The notes: generated from the sequence alone by a model not told the origin. A stretch of 64,000 nucleotides of DNA from Tepidibacter sp. (GCF_025210165.1 NZ_JAOASI010000079.1:1-64000), one strand, 5' to 3'. Positions 26,231 through 36,289 are shown, numbered from the stretch's first letter. Translations and numbers: made by a program.

Positions 26231-28372
26231 TCATTTTGATATATCAAGTTCTTTTGTAAGTAATACAAGAACAGGTATTATAACGTAAGCTATACTAGTT
26301 GCAGCTGCAACTACACCTGAATCATTAACTAAAAATCCTACTATACTTGCAACTATAATGCTAGTCCACCCTTTAGCAAGATATATGTATCTATCACATA
26401 CTTTTTTAAATATTCCAACTGGTTTTTGAAATAGTACAACAACTACTAAAAGCCCTAATATTAAAACTCTACTCCAAATAGATACTCCTATTAATTTCAT
26501 ATTCATCTCAATTTTTCTAGTTATTATCTGAAGTATTATAAGAGGTCCTCCAGATAATATTTTCTTTATAGCTCCTGCTAGATGTGATTGACTTTTTATA
26601 AAATATATATCTATTACAGCCATAGTAGATACTACCCCCACAACAGCAATTCCTATAAAGATTATCTTCTTTAAGTCTATTTTTATATCGTAAAGTCTCA
26701 TTATTAAGTACAAGAATGAGAATACCGAGGTTATAGTACCACCTACATTAGCTCCCATTTTGGGATGTCCAAGTATTACTATTGATAAAAGAAGTATAAC
26801 AGATGCTATTTTTTTATTTATTATATTTTTTTCTAAAAAACCTACAACTGAGAACACTAAAGAACCTATTAAAACTCCCATATATTCATTTCCTATACCA
26901 TAGTATCTAGCTCCAATTATAGGATCATATCCAAGCAATGAGCTTTTAATCATATTTTGGCCTGTAGCAGCATCTATTAATACTCCTAATGCAACCAATG
27001 CACTAAGAAGTATCAATTTGCCCAAATCATCTTTTACAAGCTTATATACTAAGAAATAAACAATTATTAATAATCCTACTATACAGGTTATTATAGATCC
27101 TTTAGTTGAGTAGTTAAACAAAGGTGCTATTAATAATACAAAAGGTATAGCTATTGTAAATTTCAATATAGCACACAGTATCTTAAATATATTTTTAGGA
27201 ATCTTATCTCTAAATAATATTGCTACAAGCATTATCATCCACATTATCATCTCAAACGCGGCATAAGTATACAGGACAGGTATTCTTATTTTCATATTAG
27301 ACACTATTTTGTCGTAATCTTTTAATAAAAATTCTATATTTTTATCATATAGAATCTTTTGTATACTCTTTCCTAATATAACCTCTGATTTTATTCCAAA
27401 ATATTCGAATATATCAGCTGATATATCTAAATTTGATAAAACACCTTTTCTTCTAGTTGTTCCAGATGTTAATAATCCTTTCTCTTCCTTATCAAACACA
27501 ACTATAGGAGATAATCTATACCCATTTACATAGTCTTGTTTTTTAGGATAAGGACTAGTAATATACACTCTATCGTTTTTATTCGTTATTTCAAATACTT
27601 CTTTTAAATAATCACTTATATTAGAATATATTTCTTTTTTCATTTTTTCATAAGAAGCTTCATTTAAATTTTCTTTGTAAAGATCTAATCTATAAGTGTC
27701 TCCAAGTTCTACTATAAGTAAATCATTTTCACCATAATACTTTCTTGTTTCCTCTTTTAATTTATCATAGTCTGTTCTTATTCCAAAGGGCATAGCCCCA
27801 TCTTTAACATTTATATCATCTATATTTCCACTTTTTATCTGCCCATTTTGATCCATTCCTATAAGAGCTATTTCTCTATGCTTTTCTTCATCTGTATCTG
27901 AATTTCCCAAAACAGCTAAACTAAGATTGTTATTATTAAATTCATATCCAATAGCTCCTAAAAAAGCCCCAAATTTTCCTCTTTGATTAGATGAATTAGT
28001 TTTATTAATATTTAAATTATTTATATATTCAGGATTTATTCCAGTTCTTCTAAAATATATTTCTTTATTATCTTCATCTATGGTTTCAAAGTCTATATCT
28101 GATGGATTTATATAAGCTCTAGTTCCAGCTCCTATACTTGCATAAGACTTTATATCAGAGGTTCCATTTGAGCCTTTTACATTCATAAGTCCTATATATC
28201 CAGTTTTATTAATTTTATCATTTAAATATTGTATATTTTTTAAATCATCTATACTGGTTCTATTTATATTTATTAATATAACTTTTCCTTTTTCATTTGC
28301 AAAACTCATATCAGGTACAGAATTAGTTAGTACGATTAATAGTAAGAATAGTACTAAAAACTTTTTTTTCAA
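26231..28372 (-). CDS. Large polytopic membrane protein with extracytoplasmic N-terminal domain
   Basis: 713 residues. A signal sequence (1-25) precedes an extracytoplasmic domain (about 26-360) that resembles alkaline-phosphatase-like folds (ILININRTS, LLIVELGDTYRL, then DISADIFEYFGI). About ten to eleven membrane helices follow (365-705), with a conserved-looking GARYYGIGNEYMGVLIGS segment near 485-505. Clostridial homologues exist, but no function is known to me. TTG start at 28372 is supported only weakly by an RBS-like AAAGTAGGT. It lies between ireB and the aldo/keto reductase. A role in exported lipid or polymer chemistry is a guess. Confidence 0.65.
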   Translation of the reverse strand: MKKKFLVLFLLLIVLTNSVPDMSFANEKGKVILININRTSIDDLKNIQYLNDKINKTGYIGLMNVKGSNGTSDIKSYASIGAGTRAYINPSDIDFETIDEDNKEIYFRRTGINPEYINNLNINKTNSSNQRGKFGAFLGAIGYEFNNNNLSLAVLGNSDTDEEKHREIALIGMDQNGQIKSGNIDDINVKDGAMPFGIRTDYDKLKEETRKYYGENDLLIVELGDTYRLDLYKENLNEASYEKMKKEIYSNISDYLKEVFEITNKNDRVYITSPYPKKQDYVNGYRLSPIVVFDKEEKGLLTSGTTRRKGVLSNLDISADIFEYFGIKSEVILGKSIQKILYDKNIEFLLKDYDKIVSNMKIRIPVLYTYAAFEMIMWMIMLVAILFRDKIPKNIFKILCAILKFTIAIPFVLLIAPLFNYSTKGSIITCIVGLLIIVYFLVYKLVKDDLGKLILLSALVALGVLIDAATGQNMIKSSLLGYDPIIGARYYGIGNEYMGVLIGSLVFSVVGFLEKNIINKKIASVILLLSIVILGHPKMGANVGGTITSVFSFLYLIMRLYDIKIDLKKIIFIGIAVVGVVSTMAVIDIYFIKSQSHLAGAIKKILSGGPLIILQIITRKIEMNMKLIGVSIWSRVLILGLLVVVVLFQKPVGIFKKVCDRYIYLAKGWTSIIVASIVGFLVNDSGVVAAATSIAYVIIPVLVLLTKELDISK

Positions 28373-28382
28373 ACTCGTCTAC

Positions 28383-28637
28383 CTACTTTCCTTCTAAATA
28401 TTTTTTTAGAATTTCTTCTAATATCTCATCTCTTTCATATTTTTTTATTAAGCTTCTAGCATTGTTATGACTAGTTATATATGTAGGATCTCCAGACAAG
28501 AAATAACCTATTAATTGATTTATAGGATTGTATCCTTTTTCAACTAAAGCTGCATAAACACTTTCTATTATTTCATCCACACTTAAGTTATCTTCTTTTG
28601 GTGCTTCAAATTTCATAGTATAATCCATATTTTCCAT
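28383..28637 (-). CDS. ireB: IreB family regulatory phosphoprotein
   Basis: 84 residues, highly conserved UPF0297 sequence: [42 protein letters not shown] and a charged end. IreB in Enterococcus is a substrate of the Ser/Thr kinase IreK and affects cephalosporin resistance. ATG at 28637 follows AGAGGTG by six bases. It directly follows alaS, as in most Firmicutes. Confidence 0.93.
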   Translation of the reverse strand: MENMDYTMKFEAPKEDNLSVDEIIESVYAALVEKGYNPINQLIGYFLSGDPTYITSHNNARSLIKKYERDEILEEILKKYLEGK

Positions 28638-28690
28638 AATTAACACCTCTTTTGTATATTTTTGTTCATATAATAACTTATTATAACATA

Positions 28691-28718
28691 AAACAGGAGC
28701 ATTAGTTTGCCCCTGTCT
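28691..28718 (-). terminator. Terminator-like hairpin after alaS
   Basis: ACAGGAGCA / TGCCCCTGT stem with one mismatch, followed on the minus strand by TTTTAT. It probably reduces transcription into ireB. Confidence 0.65.
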
Positions 28719-28725
28719 TTATTAT

Positions 28726-31365
28726 TTATTTCTTAATTTGATTCTCTAGTATTTCTTTTGCCTTCATTAATGCATCTGCTATCTTGGAAGAATCCTTACC
28801 TCCAGCTTGTGCCATGTCCGGTCTTCCTCCTCCTTTTCCACCAGCCATCTTAGCAACCTCTCTTATAATATTACCAGAATGAACTCCTTTTTCAACAACA
28901 TCCTTAGTAGCAGTAACTATAAAGTTAACCTTATCACCTGATTTATTAGCTATTACAACAACACCTGATTTAAATTTATCTTTTAAATTATCTCCCATAT
29001 TTCGTAGGGCATTCATATCCATATTTTCAAATTTCGCTGTTATTAAATTAACACCATTAATTTCTTTTCTAATAACAGCATCATCAACTGAAGCCATTGC
29101 TAATTTATTCTTTATACTTTCTAATTCTTTATTAGAATCTTTAAGTTCCTCTACAACAGACTTAGCTTTATTTACAACATTATCTTCTTTAACCTTTAAA
29201 GTAGCACATACTTCACTTATAACACTTTCCTTTTTATTTAAATACTCATAAACACTAATTCCAGTTATAGCTTCAATTCTTCTAACTCCTGATGCTACAC
29301 CTGATTCTGAAAGTATCTTAAACATTCCTATTTGAGAAGTATTATTTAGGTGTGTTCCACCACAAAGCTCAATAGAGTATTCTTCCATAGAAACAACTCT
29401 TACAACATCTCCATATTTTTCTCCAAATAAAGCTGTAGCTCCCACTTTTTTTGCATCATCTATAGACATTTCCTCTGCACTAATCTCTAATGAATTCATA
29501 ATTTGACTGTTTACTATTAATTCTATTCTTGAAATTTCTTCACTTGAAATACCTTCAAAGTGAGTAAAGTCAAATCTAAGTCTTTCATCAGTTACGAGTG
29601 ATCCCGCTTGTTGTATATGATCTCCTAAAACTTCTTTTAATGCCTTGTGAAGAATATGAGTTGCAGAGTGATTTCTAGCGCTATTCATTCTTATATTCTT
29701 TTCTACTAAACCACATACCTTATCATTAACCTTAACACTTCCTGTTTTTATTGTAACTTCATGATGTATTCTATTATTTATACCTTTTTTTGTATCTAAT
29801 ACATCACATTCAAAGTTATCGTTTGATAATATACCTTTATCTCCTGCTTGTCCTCCACTTTCTGCATAAAAAGGAGTTTTATCAAGTATTACAGTTACCT
29901 TTTCACCATTATGAGCCTCAGTTACTATTTCATTACCTTTTACTATAGCCTTAACTATACACTCTTCTTCTAACGATGTATATCCTACAAACTCACTAAC
30001 TATATCCTTATCAATTTTTGAGAATACATCCTCTTTCCATCCTTCTGATTCTCCATTTTGTCTTGCATTTCTAGCTCTCTCTCTTTGCTTTTGCATTTCT
30101 TCTTCAAAAGAACTTTCATCAACCTCAAGATTTTCCTCTTCAAGTATTTCCTTAGTTAAATCTATAGGGAATCCGTAAGTATCATATAATTTAAATGCAT
30201 TTTCTCCTGATAAAACTTTTTTATTATTTTCTTTTAGTTCATTTATATAAGACTTTAATATTTCTATACCTTGATCTATAGTTTCTTCAAATCTTTCTTC
30301 TTCTATTTTAAGAACCTTTTTAACATAATCTTTTTTCTCAACAAGCTCTGGGTAAGCATCTCCACTTATATCTGCAACCATCTCCATTAATTCATATAAG
30401 AATGCTCCTTTTATACCAAGTAACTTACCATGTCTTGCAGCTCTTCTTAAAAGCCTTCTAAGAACATATCCTCTTCCTTCATTTGAAGGCAATACTCCAT
30501 CTGCAATTAAGAAAGATGTAGCTCTTATATGATCAGTTATTATTCTTATAGATGTATCTATTTTATTATCTTTTCCATATTCAGTATTAGATAATTTAAC
30601 TATTGAATCCAGTATATATTTTATAGTATCAACTTCAAATATATTATCTACATCCTGCATTATACAAGCTATTCTTTCAAGACCCATACCTGTATCTATA
30701 TTTTTATTTTCAAGTTCATTGTAGTTTCCTTCTTCATCTTTATTAAATTGTGTAAATACGTGATTCCAAAATTCTATATATCTATCACAATCACACCCTG
30801 GCTTACAATCTGGATTGTCACATCCATATTTTTCACCTCTATCATAATATAGCTCTGAACAAGGTCCACAAGGTCCAGTTCCTATTTCCCAAAAGTTATC
30901 TTCCTTTCCAAGTCTAACCATTCTCTCTTCTGGGAATTTCATTTCCTTACTCCATATATAATAGGCTTCATCATCATTTTCATATACAGAAACCCACACC
31001 TTATCTTGAGGTACTTCTAAGTGCTCTGTTATAAACTCCCATCCCCATTTTATAGATTCTCTCTTAAAATAGTCTCCAAAAGAAAAGTTACCTAACATTT
31101 CAAAGAAAGTACCGTGTCTTGCAGTCTTTCCTACATTTTCTATATCTCCAGTTCTTATACACTTCTGACATGTAGCCATTCTTTTATTAGGTGGTACTTC
31201 TTTTCCCATAAAATACGACTTAAGTGGAGCCATTCCAGCATTTACAAGAAGTAAGCTATTATCATTTTGTGGAACTAGTGGAAAACTTCCTTTTGCTAAA
31301 TGTTCTTTTGTTTCAAAGAAATTTAAAAATCTACTTCTTATTTCATTTAATCCTAATTTTTTCAT
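28726..31365 (-). CDS. alaS: Alanyl-tRNA synthetase
   Basis: 879 residues. Class II catalytic core with motif 1 to 3 regions (NAGMAPLKSYFMGK, RHGTFFEMLGNFSFGDYFK, GMGLERI). The editing domain has HSATHILHKAL and the ELCGGTH zinc site. C-terminal GGKGGGRPDMAQAGG is the DHHA1-type end. ATG at 31365 follows TAGGAGGG by seven bases; the upstream frame extension (to 31392) lacks an RBS. Expression is set by the T-box leader at 31440-31703. Confidence 0.97.
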   Translation of the reverse strand: MKKLGLNEIRSRFLNFFETKEHLAKGSFPLVPQNDNSLLLVNAGMAPLKSYFMGKEVPPNKRMATCQKCIRTGDIENVGKTARHGTFFEMLGNFSFGDYFKRESIKWGWEFITEHLEVPQDKVWVSVYENDDEAYYIWSKEMKFPEERMVRLGKEDNFWEIGTGPCGPCSELYYDRGEKYGCDNPDCKPGCDCDRYIEFWNHVFTQFNKDEEGNYNELENKNIDTGMGLERIACIMQDVDNIFEVDTIKYILDSIVKLSNTEYGKDNKIDTSIRIITDHIRATSFLIADGVLPSNEGRGYVLRRLLRRAARHGKLLGIKGAFLYELMEMVADISGDAYPELVEKKDYVKKVLKIEEERFEETIDQGIEILKSYINELKENNKKVLSGENAFKLYDTYGFPIDLTKEILEEENLEVDESSFEEEMQKQRERARNARQNGESEGWKEDVFSKIDKDIVSEFVGYTSLEEECIVKAIVKGNEIVTEAHNGEKVTVILDKTPFYAESGGQAGDKGILSNDNFECDVLDTKKGINNRIHHEVTIKTGSVKVNDKVCGLVEKNIRMNSARNHSATHILHKALKEVLGDHIQQAGSLVTDERLRFDFTHFEGISSEEISRIELIVNSQIMNSLEISAEEMSIDDAKKVGATALFGEKYGDVVRVVSMEEYSIELCGGTHLNNTSQIGMFKILSESGVASGVRRIEAITGISVYEYLNKKESVISEVCATLKVKEDNVVNKAKSVVEELKDSNKELESIKNKLAMASVDDAVIRKEINGVNLITAKFENMDMNALRNMGDNLKDKFKSGVVVIANKSGDKVNFIVTATKDVVEKGVHSGNIIREVAKMAGGKGGGRPDMAQAGGKDSSKIADALMKAKEILENQIKK

Positions 31366-31439
31366 TTGTATCCCTCCTAAATTTATAATCATAACTATGT
31401 ATGAAGTTTCTGTCCATTTTAACTAATTATTCAAAAATA

Positions 31440-31703
31440 AAAATCCTCGCCTCTATGAAAGAACATAGGGGCGAGGATTGATTTCGCGGTACCACCCTAC
31501 TTCAACTGCAAAGCAGTCTCAGGATAAAGCCTTAGTTTTAACGGAGTCACATCCGACGTCTTCTACTTATTTATTTCAAAAACGCTACTCCGAGACAGCT
31601 TCGACAGATCTATCTAGAAACCTTCCAGCCTAGGATTTCCTCTCTATAAGAATCAATCAATCTACTAATTCTCTTCACAGTATTTAAGTATAAAATTTTA
31701 CAT
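31440..31703 (-). promoter_or_regulatory. Alanine T-box leader of alaS
   Basis: The minus strand contains the invariant T-box GGGTGGTACCGCG (near 31485-31497), which pairs with uncharged tRNA acceptor ends, followed by a strong terminator (AATCCTCGCC... / GGCGAGGATT, 31445-31478). The specifier codon is read as GCT (Ala) at 31599-31597 in the context GAA-GCT-G. When tRNA-Ala is uncharged, the antiterminator forms and alaS is transcribed. Confidence 0.93.
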
Positions 31704-31709
31704 AATTAA

Positions 31710-31738
31710 ATTTTATATTCAAAATCGAATTATGTCAA
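31710..31738 (-). promoter_or_regulatory. alaS promoter
   Basis: -35 TTGACA (31738-31733), 17-base spacer, -10 TAAAAT (31715-31710). Transcription would start near 31703, just ahead of the T-box. Confidence 0.7.
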
Positions 31739-31741
31739 TAA

Positions 31742-31930
31742 TTAAAAGAAATTTCTATCCATTCTATTCATTACTTGATTTGCAACTCTTGCTACATTTC
31801 TTCCTGTTTTATACATTCTTCTTCTTTGTCCCATATTCATTCTAGATACCGCATACATAGAAGCTGCTGCTCCTATTACTCCACCTACAACCATAGGATT
31901 TGTCACAATATTCTTATCGTTATTTCTCAA
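31742..31930 (-). CDS. Small basic protein, unknown
   Basis: 62 residues. A Gly/Ala/Val-rich short hydrophobic stretch (about 12-28, MVVGGVIGAAASMYAV) is followed by a strongly basic Arg/Met/Asn-rich tail. TTG start with AAAGGGGTG seven bases upstream. It may be a small membrane-associated protein of the YtxH-like kind. It lies between mnmA and the alaS promoter, and no function can be assigned. Confidence 0.6.
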   Translation of the reverse strand: MRNNDKNIVTNPMVVGGVIGAAASMYAVSRMNMGQRRRMYKTGRNVARVANQVMNRMDRNFF

Positions 31931-32000
31931 TGTACTTCACCCCTTTCTAAAATTATTTTTTACAAAGGGGAAAAATATATACCGAGTAAAATTTTCATAT

Positions 32001-33086
32001 TTAGATTCTTTTTTCTATTATAGCTCCACCTATCACAATATCTTTATCATACATAACAACAGATTGTCCAGAAGTTATTGCTCTTTGCTTTTGGTCAAAT
32101 ACTATTTTTATTTTATCTTCTCCTACTTTATAAACTGTAGCATCTTCTGGTTTACCAGAATATCTAACCTTAGCTTGAACTTTAATAGGTTCATCTATAT
32201 CATCAAATGGTATAAAATTCACATCAGTAGCTATTAATCCTTGACTAAATACATCATCATGATCTCCTAAAACTACTGCATTCTTCTTTGGTAATATATC
32301 TACTACAAACATAGGCTTTCCAAGAGCTATTCCAAGTCCTTTTCTTTGACCTATAGTATAGTGTATTATTCCCTTATGCTTTCCTAATATATTTCCTTCT
32401 TTATCTATAAAATATCCTTCTTTTATCTTTTTATTCGTATGACTCTTTACATATCCTGCATAATCATTATCTTTTACAAAGCATATTTCTTGGCTATCAG
32501 GCTTATTTGCAACTATAAGTCCAACTTCGGCTGCTATTTCTCTTATTTTATCCTTTGTATAATATCCAAGAGGAAATAAAGTATGCTTAAGCTCATGTTG
32601 AGTCATATTATATAAAGCATAAGTTTGATCTTTTGCATCAGTTATAGATTTTCTTAGTAAGTATCTATCAGTAGATTCATCATACTCTATCTTAGCATAA
32701 TGCCCCGTAGCTATATAATCACAATCTAGTTGTTTAGCTTTTTCAAAGAACTCTCCTGATTTAATATACTTATTACATGCTATACAAGGATTAGGAGTTC
32801 TTCCCTTTGTATATTCATCTACAAAATAATCTATTACCTTTTCTTTAAAAACTTCCTTAAAGTTCATAACATAAAAAGGAATTCCTATTTTATTTGCAAC
32901 TCTTCTAGCATCTTCAACAGCAGATAGAGAACAACATCCTCCTTCTCTCTCCATTATTTCCTCATCTTCATCTTGCCAAAGCTTCATAGTTACTCCTATA
33001 ACATCATAACCTTGCTCTTTTAGTAAATATGCTGCAACAGAGCTATCTACTCCACCGCTCATACCTATCATTACTCTTTTATTCAA
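32001..33086 (-). CDS. mnmA: tRNA-specific 2-thiouridylase MnmA
   Basis: 361 residues. The PP-loop [10 protein letters not shown] (residues 9-18), the catalytic Cys pair in NPCIACNK and SQEICFV, and the [13 protein letters not shown] segment mark MnmA. It puts sulfur on U34 of tRNA Lys, Glu and Gln using sulfur relayed from cysteine desulfurase. TTG start follows AGGTGG by five bases. Downstream of iscR-iscS-iscU, its likely sulfur source. Confidence 0.96.
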   Translation of the reverse strand: MNKRVMIGMSGGVDSSVAAYLLKEQGYDVIGVTMKLWQDEDEEIMEREGGCCSLSAVEDARRVANKIGIPFYVMNFKEVFKEKVIDYFVDEYTKGRTPNPCIACNKYIKSGEFFEKAKQLDCDYIATGHYAKIEYDESTDRYLLRKSITDAKDQTYALYNMTQHELKHTLFPLGYYTKDKIREIAAEVGLIVANKPDSQEICFVKDNDYAGYVKSHTNKKIKEGYFIDKEGNILGKHKGIIHYTIGQRKGLGIALGKPMFVVDILPKKNAVVLGDHDDVFSQGLIATDVNFIPFDDIDEPIKVQAKVRYSGKPEDATVYKVGEDKIKIVFDQKQRAITSGQSVVMYDKDIVIGGAIIEKRI

Positions 33087-33185
33087 TTAAACCACCTCTA
33101 TCTATTCTTATGATTAATCTTTGAGATCAAATTATTCGCATTTTCGATCTTTAATTCAAAATTATACAAGTCTATTATATAATAT

Positions 33186-33227
33186 TTTTAAAAAAATTAA
33201 ACCCGGGAATTTTCCCGGGCAATTTTT
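33186..33227 (-). terminator. Terminator after iscU
   Basis: CCCGGGAA / TTCCCGGG stem extended by AAATT/AATTT arms, T-rich on both sides. It separates the isc genes from mnmA. Confidence 0.85.
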
Positions 33228-33669
33228 AATATTCTTCCTCTATATCATGGTGATGATCATGATCATCATCTATTTCTACATCTTCAAGTCCATCTACATG
33301 AACATTGTGTCTTTGAGCATAGTCTATTATAGCTGACTTTATAGCTTGCTCTGCTAAAACTGAACAATGCATTTTAACTGGTGGAAGTCCATCTAAAGCT
33401 TCAGCAACTGCTTTATTTGTAAGAGTTAAAGCTTCTTGAAGGCTCTTTCCTATTACCATTTCCGTTGCCATACTTGAAGTTGCTATTGCAGAGCCACATC
33501 CAAATGTTTTAAACTTAACATCCTTTATAATCTCATCCTCTACCTTTAAGTAGATTTTCATTATATCTCCACACTTAGCATTTCCAACTTCACCTATACC
33601 ATCTGCATTTTCTATCTCCCCAACGTTTCTTGGGTTCATAAAGTGATCCATTACTTTTTCTGAATACAT
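33226..33669 (-). CDS. iscU: Iron-sulfur cluster scaffold IscU/NifU
   Basis: 147 residues. The three scaffold Cys lie in NAKCGDIM, TFGCGSAIA and KMHCSVLAEQA, with the conserved Asp in CGD. [2Fe-2S] or [4Fe-4S] clusters are built here with sulfur from IscS and passed on to apoproteins. An unusual Asp/His-rich tail (DDDHDHHHDIEEEY, last 14 residues) is not part of the usual family and may bind metal. Start overlaps the iscS stop. RBS GGGAGG. Confidence 0.95.
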   Translation of the reverse strand: MYSEKVMDHFMNPRNVGEIENADGIGEVGNAKCGDIMKIYLKVEDEIIKDVKFKTFGCGSAIATSSMATEMVIGKSLQEALTLTNKAVAEALDGLPPVKMHCSVLAEQAIKSAIIDYAQRHNVHVDGLEDVEIDDDHDHHHDIEEEY

Positions 33670-34859
33670 TATTTGCTTCCTCCCTTAGCTACCTTTTCAT
33701 ATAGTGGCGACATCTGTCTTAATCTATCTACTATCTTTGGAAGAGTTTCTAAAACGTAGTCTACATCTTCCTCTGTATTTTTATATCCTAATGATAATCT
33801 TAAAGATCCATGTGCTATTTCATGTGTAAGTCCTATAGCCATTAATACATGAGATGGATCAAGCGATCCTGATGTACAAGCCGATCCACTAGACCCTGCT
33901 ATTCCCATCATATCAAGACTTAATAAAAGTGATTCTCCTTCTATAAATTCAAAACAAAAACTTGTATTTCCAGGTAATCTATAATCCAAGCTTCCATTAA
34001 CTCTTGTATAAGGTATTCTTTCTAAAACACCATTTATAAGTCTTTCTTTAAGCTTGGTTAATCTTTTTATATTTTCATCTAAATTAATTCTTGCTAATTC
34101 AGCCGCTTTACCAAAACCTACTATTCCAGCCATATTTTCAGTTCCAGCTCTTCTTCTTCTTTCTTGTGCTCCACCATGAACTATTGAATGTAACTTTACA
34201 CCTTTTCTTATATATAAAGCTCCTACTCCTTTTGGTCCATATATTTTATGAGCTGACATAGCCATTAAATCTACATTTAAATGTTTAACATCTATGTGAA
34301 CATTTCCTATAGCTTGAACTCCATCAGTGTGGAATAATACTCCTCTTTCTTTAGCTATTTGCCCTATTTCTTTTATAGGCTCAACTGTTCCTATTTCGTT
34401 ATTAGCAAACATAATTGATATAAGTATAGTTTTGTCTGTAATACTATTTTTAAGCTCTTCTAAATCTATTCTTCCTTCAGAATCAACATCAAGATAAGTT
34501 ATTTCAAACCCATGATGTTTTTCTAGGTATTCACAAGTATGAAGTACAGCATGATGCTCTATCGTAGTAGTTATAATGTGATTTCCTTTTTCTTTATTAG
34601 CAAAAGCAACCCCTTTAATAGCCCAGTTGTCTGCTTCTGATCCGCCACCAGTAAAGTATATTTCTGAAGATTGTGCATTTATAAGCTTGGCTACTTGATC
34701 TCTAGCTTCATCTAAAGATCCCTTAACTTCTCTTCCGAAGGCATGTACACTAGATGCATTTCCAAATAAATCATTGTAGTACGGAAGCATAGCATCAAGA
34801 ACTTCCTTCTTCATAGGTGTTGTAGCTGCATAATCCATATAAACTCTTCTTTTTTCCAT
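33669..34859 (-). CDS. iscS: Cysteine desulfurase IscS/NifS
   Basis: 396 residues, class V PLP enzyme. N-terminal YMDYAATTPM, the EHHAVLHTC histidine, HTDGVQAIG, the PLP lysine in SAHKIYGPKG and the mobile catalytic Cys in GSACTSGS are all present. It converts Cys to Ala plus enzyme-bound persulfide for iron-sulfur clusters and thio-tRNA. AGGAGG precedes the ATG. Second gene of the iscRSU operon. Confidence 0.96.
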   Translation of the reverse strand: MEKRRVYMDYAATTPMKKEVLDAMLPYYNDLFGNASSVHAFGREVKGSLDEARDQVAKLINAQSSEIYFTGGGSEADNWAIKGVAFANKEKGNHIITTTIEHHAVLHTCEYLEKHHGFEITYLDVDSEGRIDLEELKNSITDKTILISIMFANNEIGTVEPIKEIGQIAKERGVLFHTDGVQAIGNVHIDVKHLNVDLMAMSAHKIYGPKGVGALYIRKGVKLHSIVHGGAQERRRRAGTENMAGIVGFGKAAELARINLDENIKRLTKLKERLINGVLERIPYTRVNGSLDYRLPGNTSFCFEFIEGESLLLSLDMMGIAGSSGSACTSGSLDPSHVLMAIGLTHEIAHGSLRLSLGYKNTEEDVDYVLETLPKIVDRLRQMSPLYEKVAKGGSK

Positions 34860-34871
34860 TTTCGCATCCTC

Positions 34872-35306
34872 CTACTTCATTTTATCTCTATTTTTGTTTT
34901 TATGATCATCTACCATATTCTGTAATGTAATTGAGTCTATAACAGTGTCTACACTTTCTTTGATTCTTTCCCATACAACTTGAGTTACGCAATGTCCCGA
35001 TCTTTTGCATTCTGTCTCTTTCTCAAGTACACAGTCTGAGGGAGCTATAGGACCGTCTAATATTCTTATTATATTTCCTACAGTTATATCATCAGCATCT
35101 CTTGCTAATAAATATCCACCTTGTGCTCCTCTTATACTCTTTATAAGTCCAGCTTTTCTAAGCTTTGAAAATATCTGTTCTAAGTACTGTTCTGATAAAT
35201 TTTGATTTTGTGCTATATGTTTAAGTGGAACTGGTCCATCATCTTGATTCAATGCGAGTTCAAACATAGCTTTTAAGCCATATCTTCCTTTAGTTGATAA
35301 TTTCAA
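34872..35306 (-). CDS. iscR: Rrf2-family regulator IscR
   Basis: 144 residues. Winged helix (MKLSTKGRYGLKAMFELAL, LSEQYLEQIFSKLRKAGLIKSIRGAQGGYLLAR) then the loop with three Cys (SDCVLEKETECKRSGHC) that ligate a [2Fe-2S] cluster. IscR senses cluster supply and represses the isc operon. TTG start with AGAGGTG upstream. The promoter overlaps what may be its own operator (ACTTGGGTATAATATACTT). Confidence 0.93.
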   Translation of the reverse strand: MKLSTKGRYGLKAMFELALNQDDGPVPLKHIAQNQNLSEQYLEQIFSKLRKAGLIKSIRGAQGGYLLARDADDITVGNIIRILDGPIAPSDCVLEKETECKRSGHCVTQVVWERIKESVDTVIDSITLQNMVDDHKNKNRDKMK

Positions 35307-35354
35307 AATATCACCTCTTTTAATTCCTAGTGTTTAACTATGAATTCTGAGTTA

Positions 35355-35384
35355 AGTATATTATACCCAAGTAATTTTGTCAAC
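35355..35384 (-). promoter_or_regulatory. iscR promoter
   Basis: -35 TTGACA (35384-35379), 18-base spacer, -10 TATACT (35360-35355). The spacer and -10 have dyad-like ACTT...GTATA symmetry as in Rrf2-type operators. Confidence 0.6.
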
Positions 35385-35465
35385 ATTCATTTCAATAAAT
35401 TTTTATGTGAATATTTTACCAAAATTCGCATATGCTCATCTTTGTAAGCTCATGTGTTTAAGCTC

Positions 35466-35516
35466 AAAATAAATGGGATTAAAATACCGAGAATGATTTA
35501 AATTCCATTTATTTTT
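35466..35516 (-). terminator. Terminator of the DUF6155 gene
   Basis: AAAATAAATGG / CCATTTATTTT stem with a long loop, directly after the minus-strand gene ending at 35527. Confidence 0.65.
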
Positions 35517-35526
35517 AAGTCTTGAT

Positions 35527-36063
35527 TTAATCATCATAATTTACATAGTAATAATAGAAATTATCATTCATAGAATCTTTAAATCCCCAGCCCATATTAT
35601 TTATATTTTCAACAACTTCTTTAGCTCTTTTATTAAACTCCTCTTCTAATTTATTTTCAAAAATATATTTCAATGCATCTTCATATGCGTTTTCAATATT
35701 TGTATAAAACCTTTCGTCTATATCTCCAAATTCATTTGTAAACTTTACCCCTATTTCTGTATAATAAAGCATCAAATCAGCTATATTTTTATGATTATTT
35801 GATATTTTCTTATAATCTTTAATAGCATCTTTTACAACTTTATATCTCATTTTTTCAGACCCTCTATCAGGAAAAAACTCTTTTTTTATTATACTTTTAT
35901 ATTTTTCTAATATTTCTTCTTCATTTTCTGGATTGATTTTTATATTATAATAATTTTTTATTTCTTTATAGTTCTTGGCAAGTGCTACTATTTCATTTCT
36001 TAGCTCTTCTTCACTTAGTGTTTTTAAATATTTTTTTAAATCTGTTATTTTTAAATTTGACAT
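35527..36063 (-). CDS. DUF6155 family protein
   Basis: 178 residues, helical and charged, no membrane segment. The N-terminus (LKITDLKKYLKTLSEEELRNEIVALAKNYKEIKNYY) fits the DUF6155 pattern as I know it. The C-terminus ends in a Tyr/Asp-rich stretch. RBS AAGGAGG lies five bases before ATG. A 26-aa ORF immediately upstream may be translated first. Function unknown. Confidence 0.72.
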   Translation of the reverse strand: MSNLKITDLKKYLKTLSEEELRNEIVALAKNYKEIKNYYNIKINPENEEEILEKYKSIIKKEFFPDRGSEKMRYKVVKDAIKDYKKISNNHKNIADLMLYYTEIGVKFTNEFGDIDERFYTNIENAYEDALKYIFENKLEEEFNKRAKEVVENINNMGWGFKDSMNDNFYYYYVNYDD

Positions 36064-36086
36064 TTTTACCTCCTTGTATATTTAGT

Positions 36087-36167
36087 TTATACGCAAAATA
36101 AATCATAAAAAGGTGTTTCTTTTTTTGGGTCAAGACCATTATATGGTATATTATTTTCTGTAGACAT
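36087..36167 (-). CDS. 26-aa ORF upstream of the DUF6155 gene
   Basis: ATG at 36167 with AAAGGATG upstream; ends at TAA 36087, 23 bases before the next start. The peptide begins MSTENNIPYNGLDPKKETPF. It could be a real leader peptide or the remains of a longer gene. Weakly supported. Confidence 0.3.
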   Translation of the reverse strand: MSTENNIPYNGLDPKKETPFYDLFCV

Positions 36168-36289
36168 TCGTATTCATCCTTTGTTTATGTTTTCTGACAG
36201 AAATATAATAGTATAAAATGTTATGAATGTCTATTTTAATTCAATAATTTGTTATGGAATTTGCTCATTTAAAGCAACATTGTATTTTT

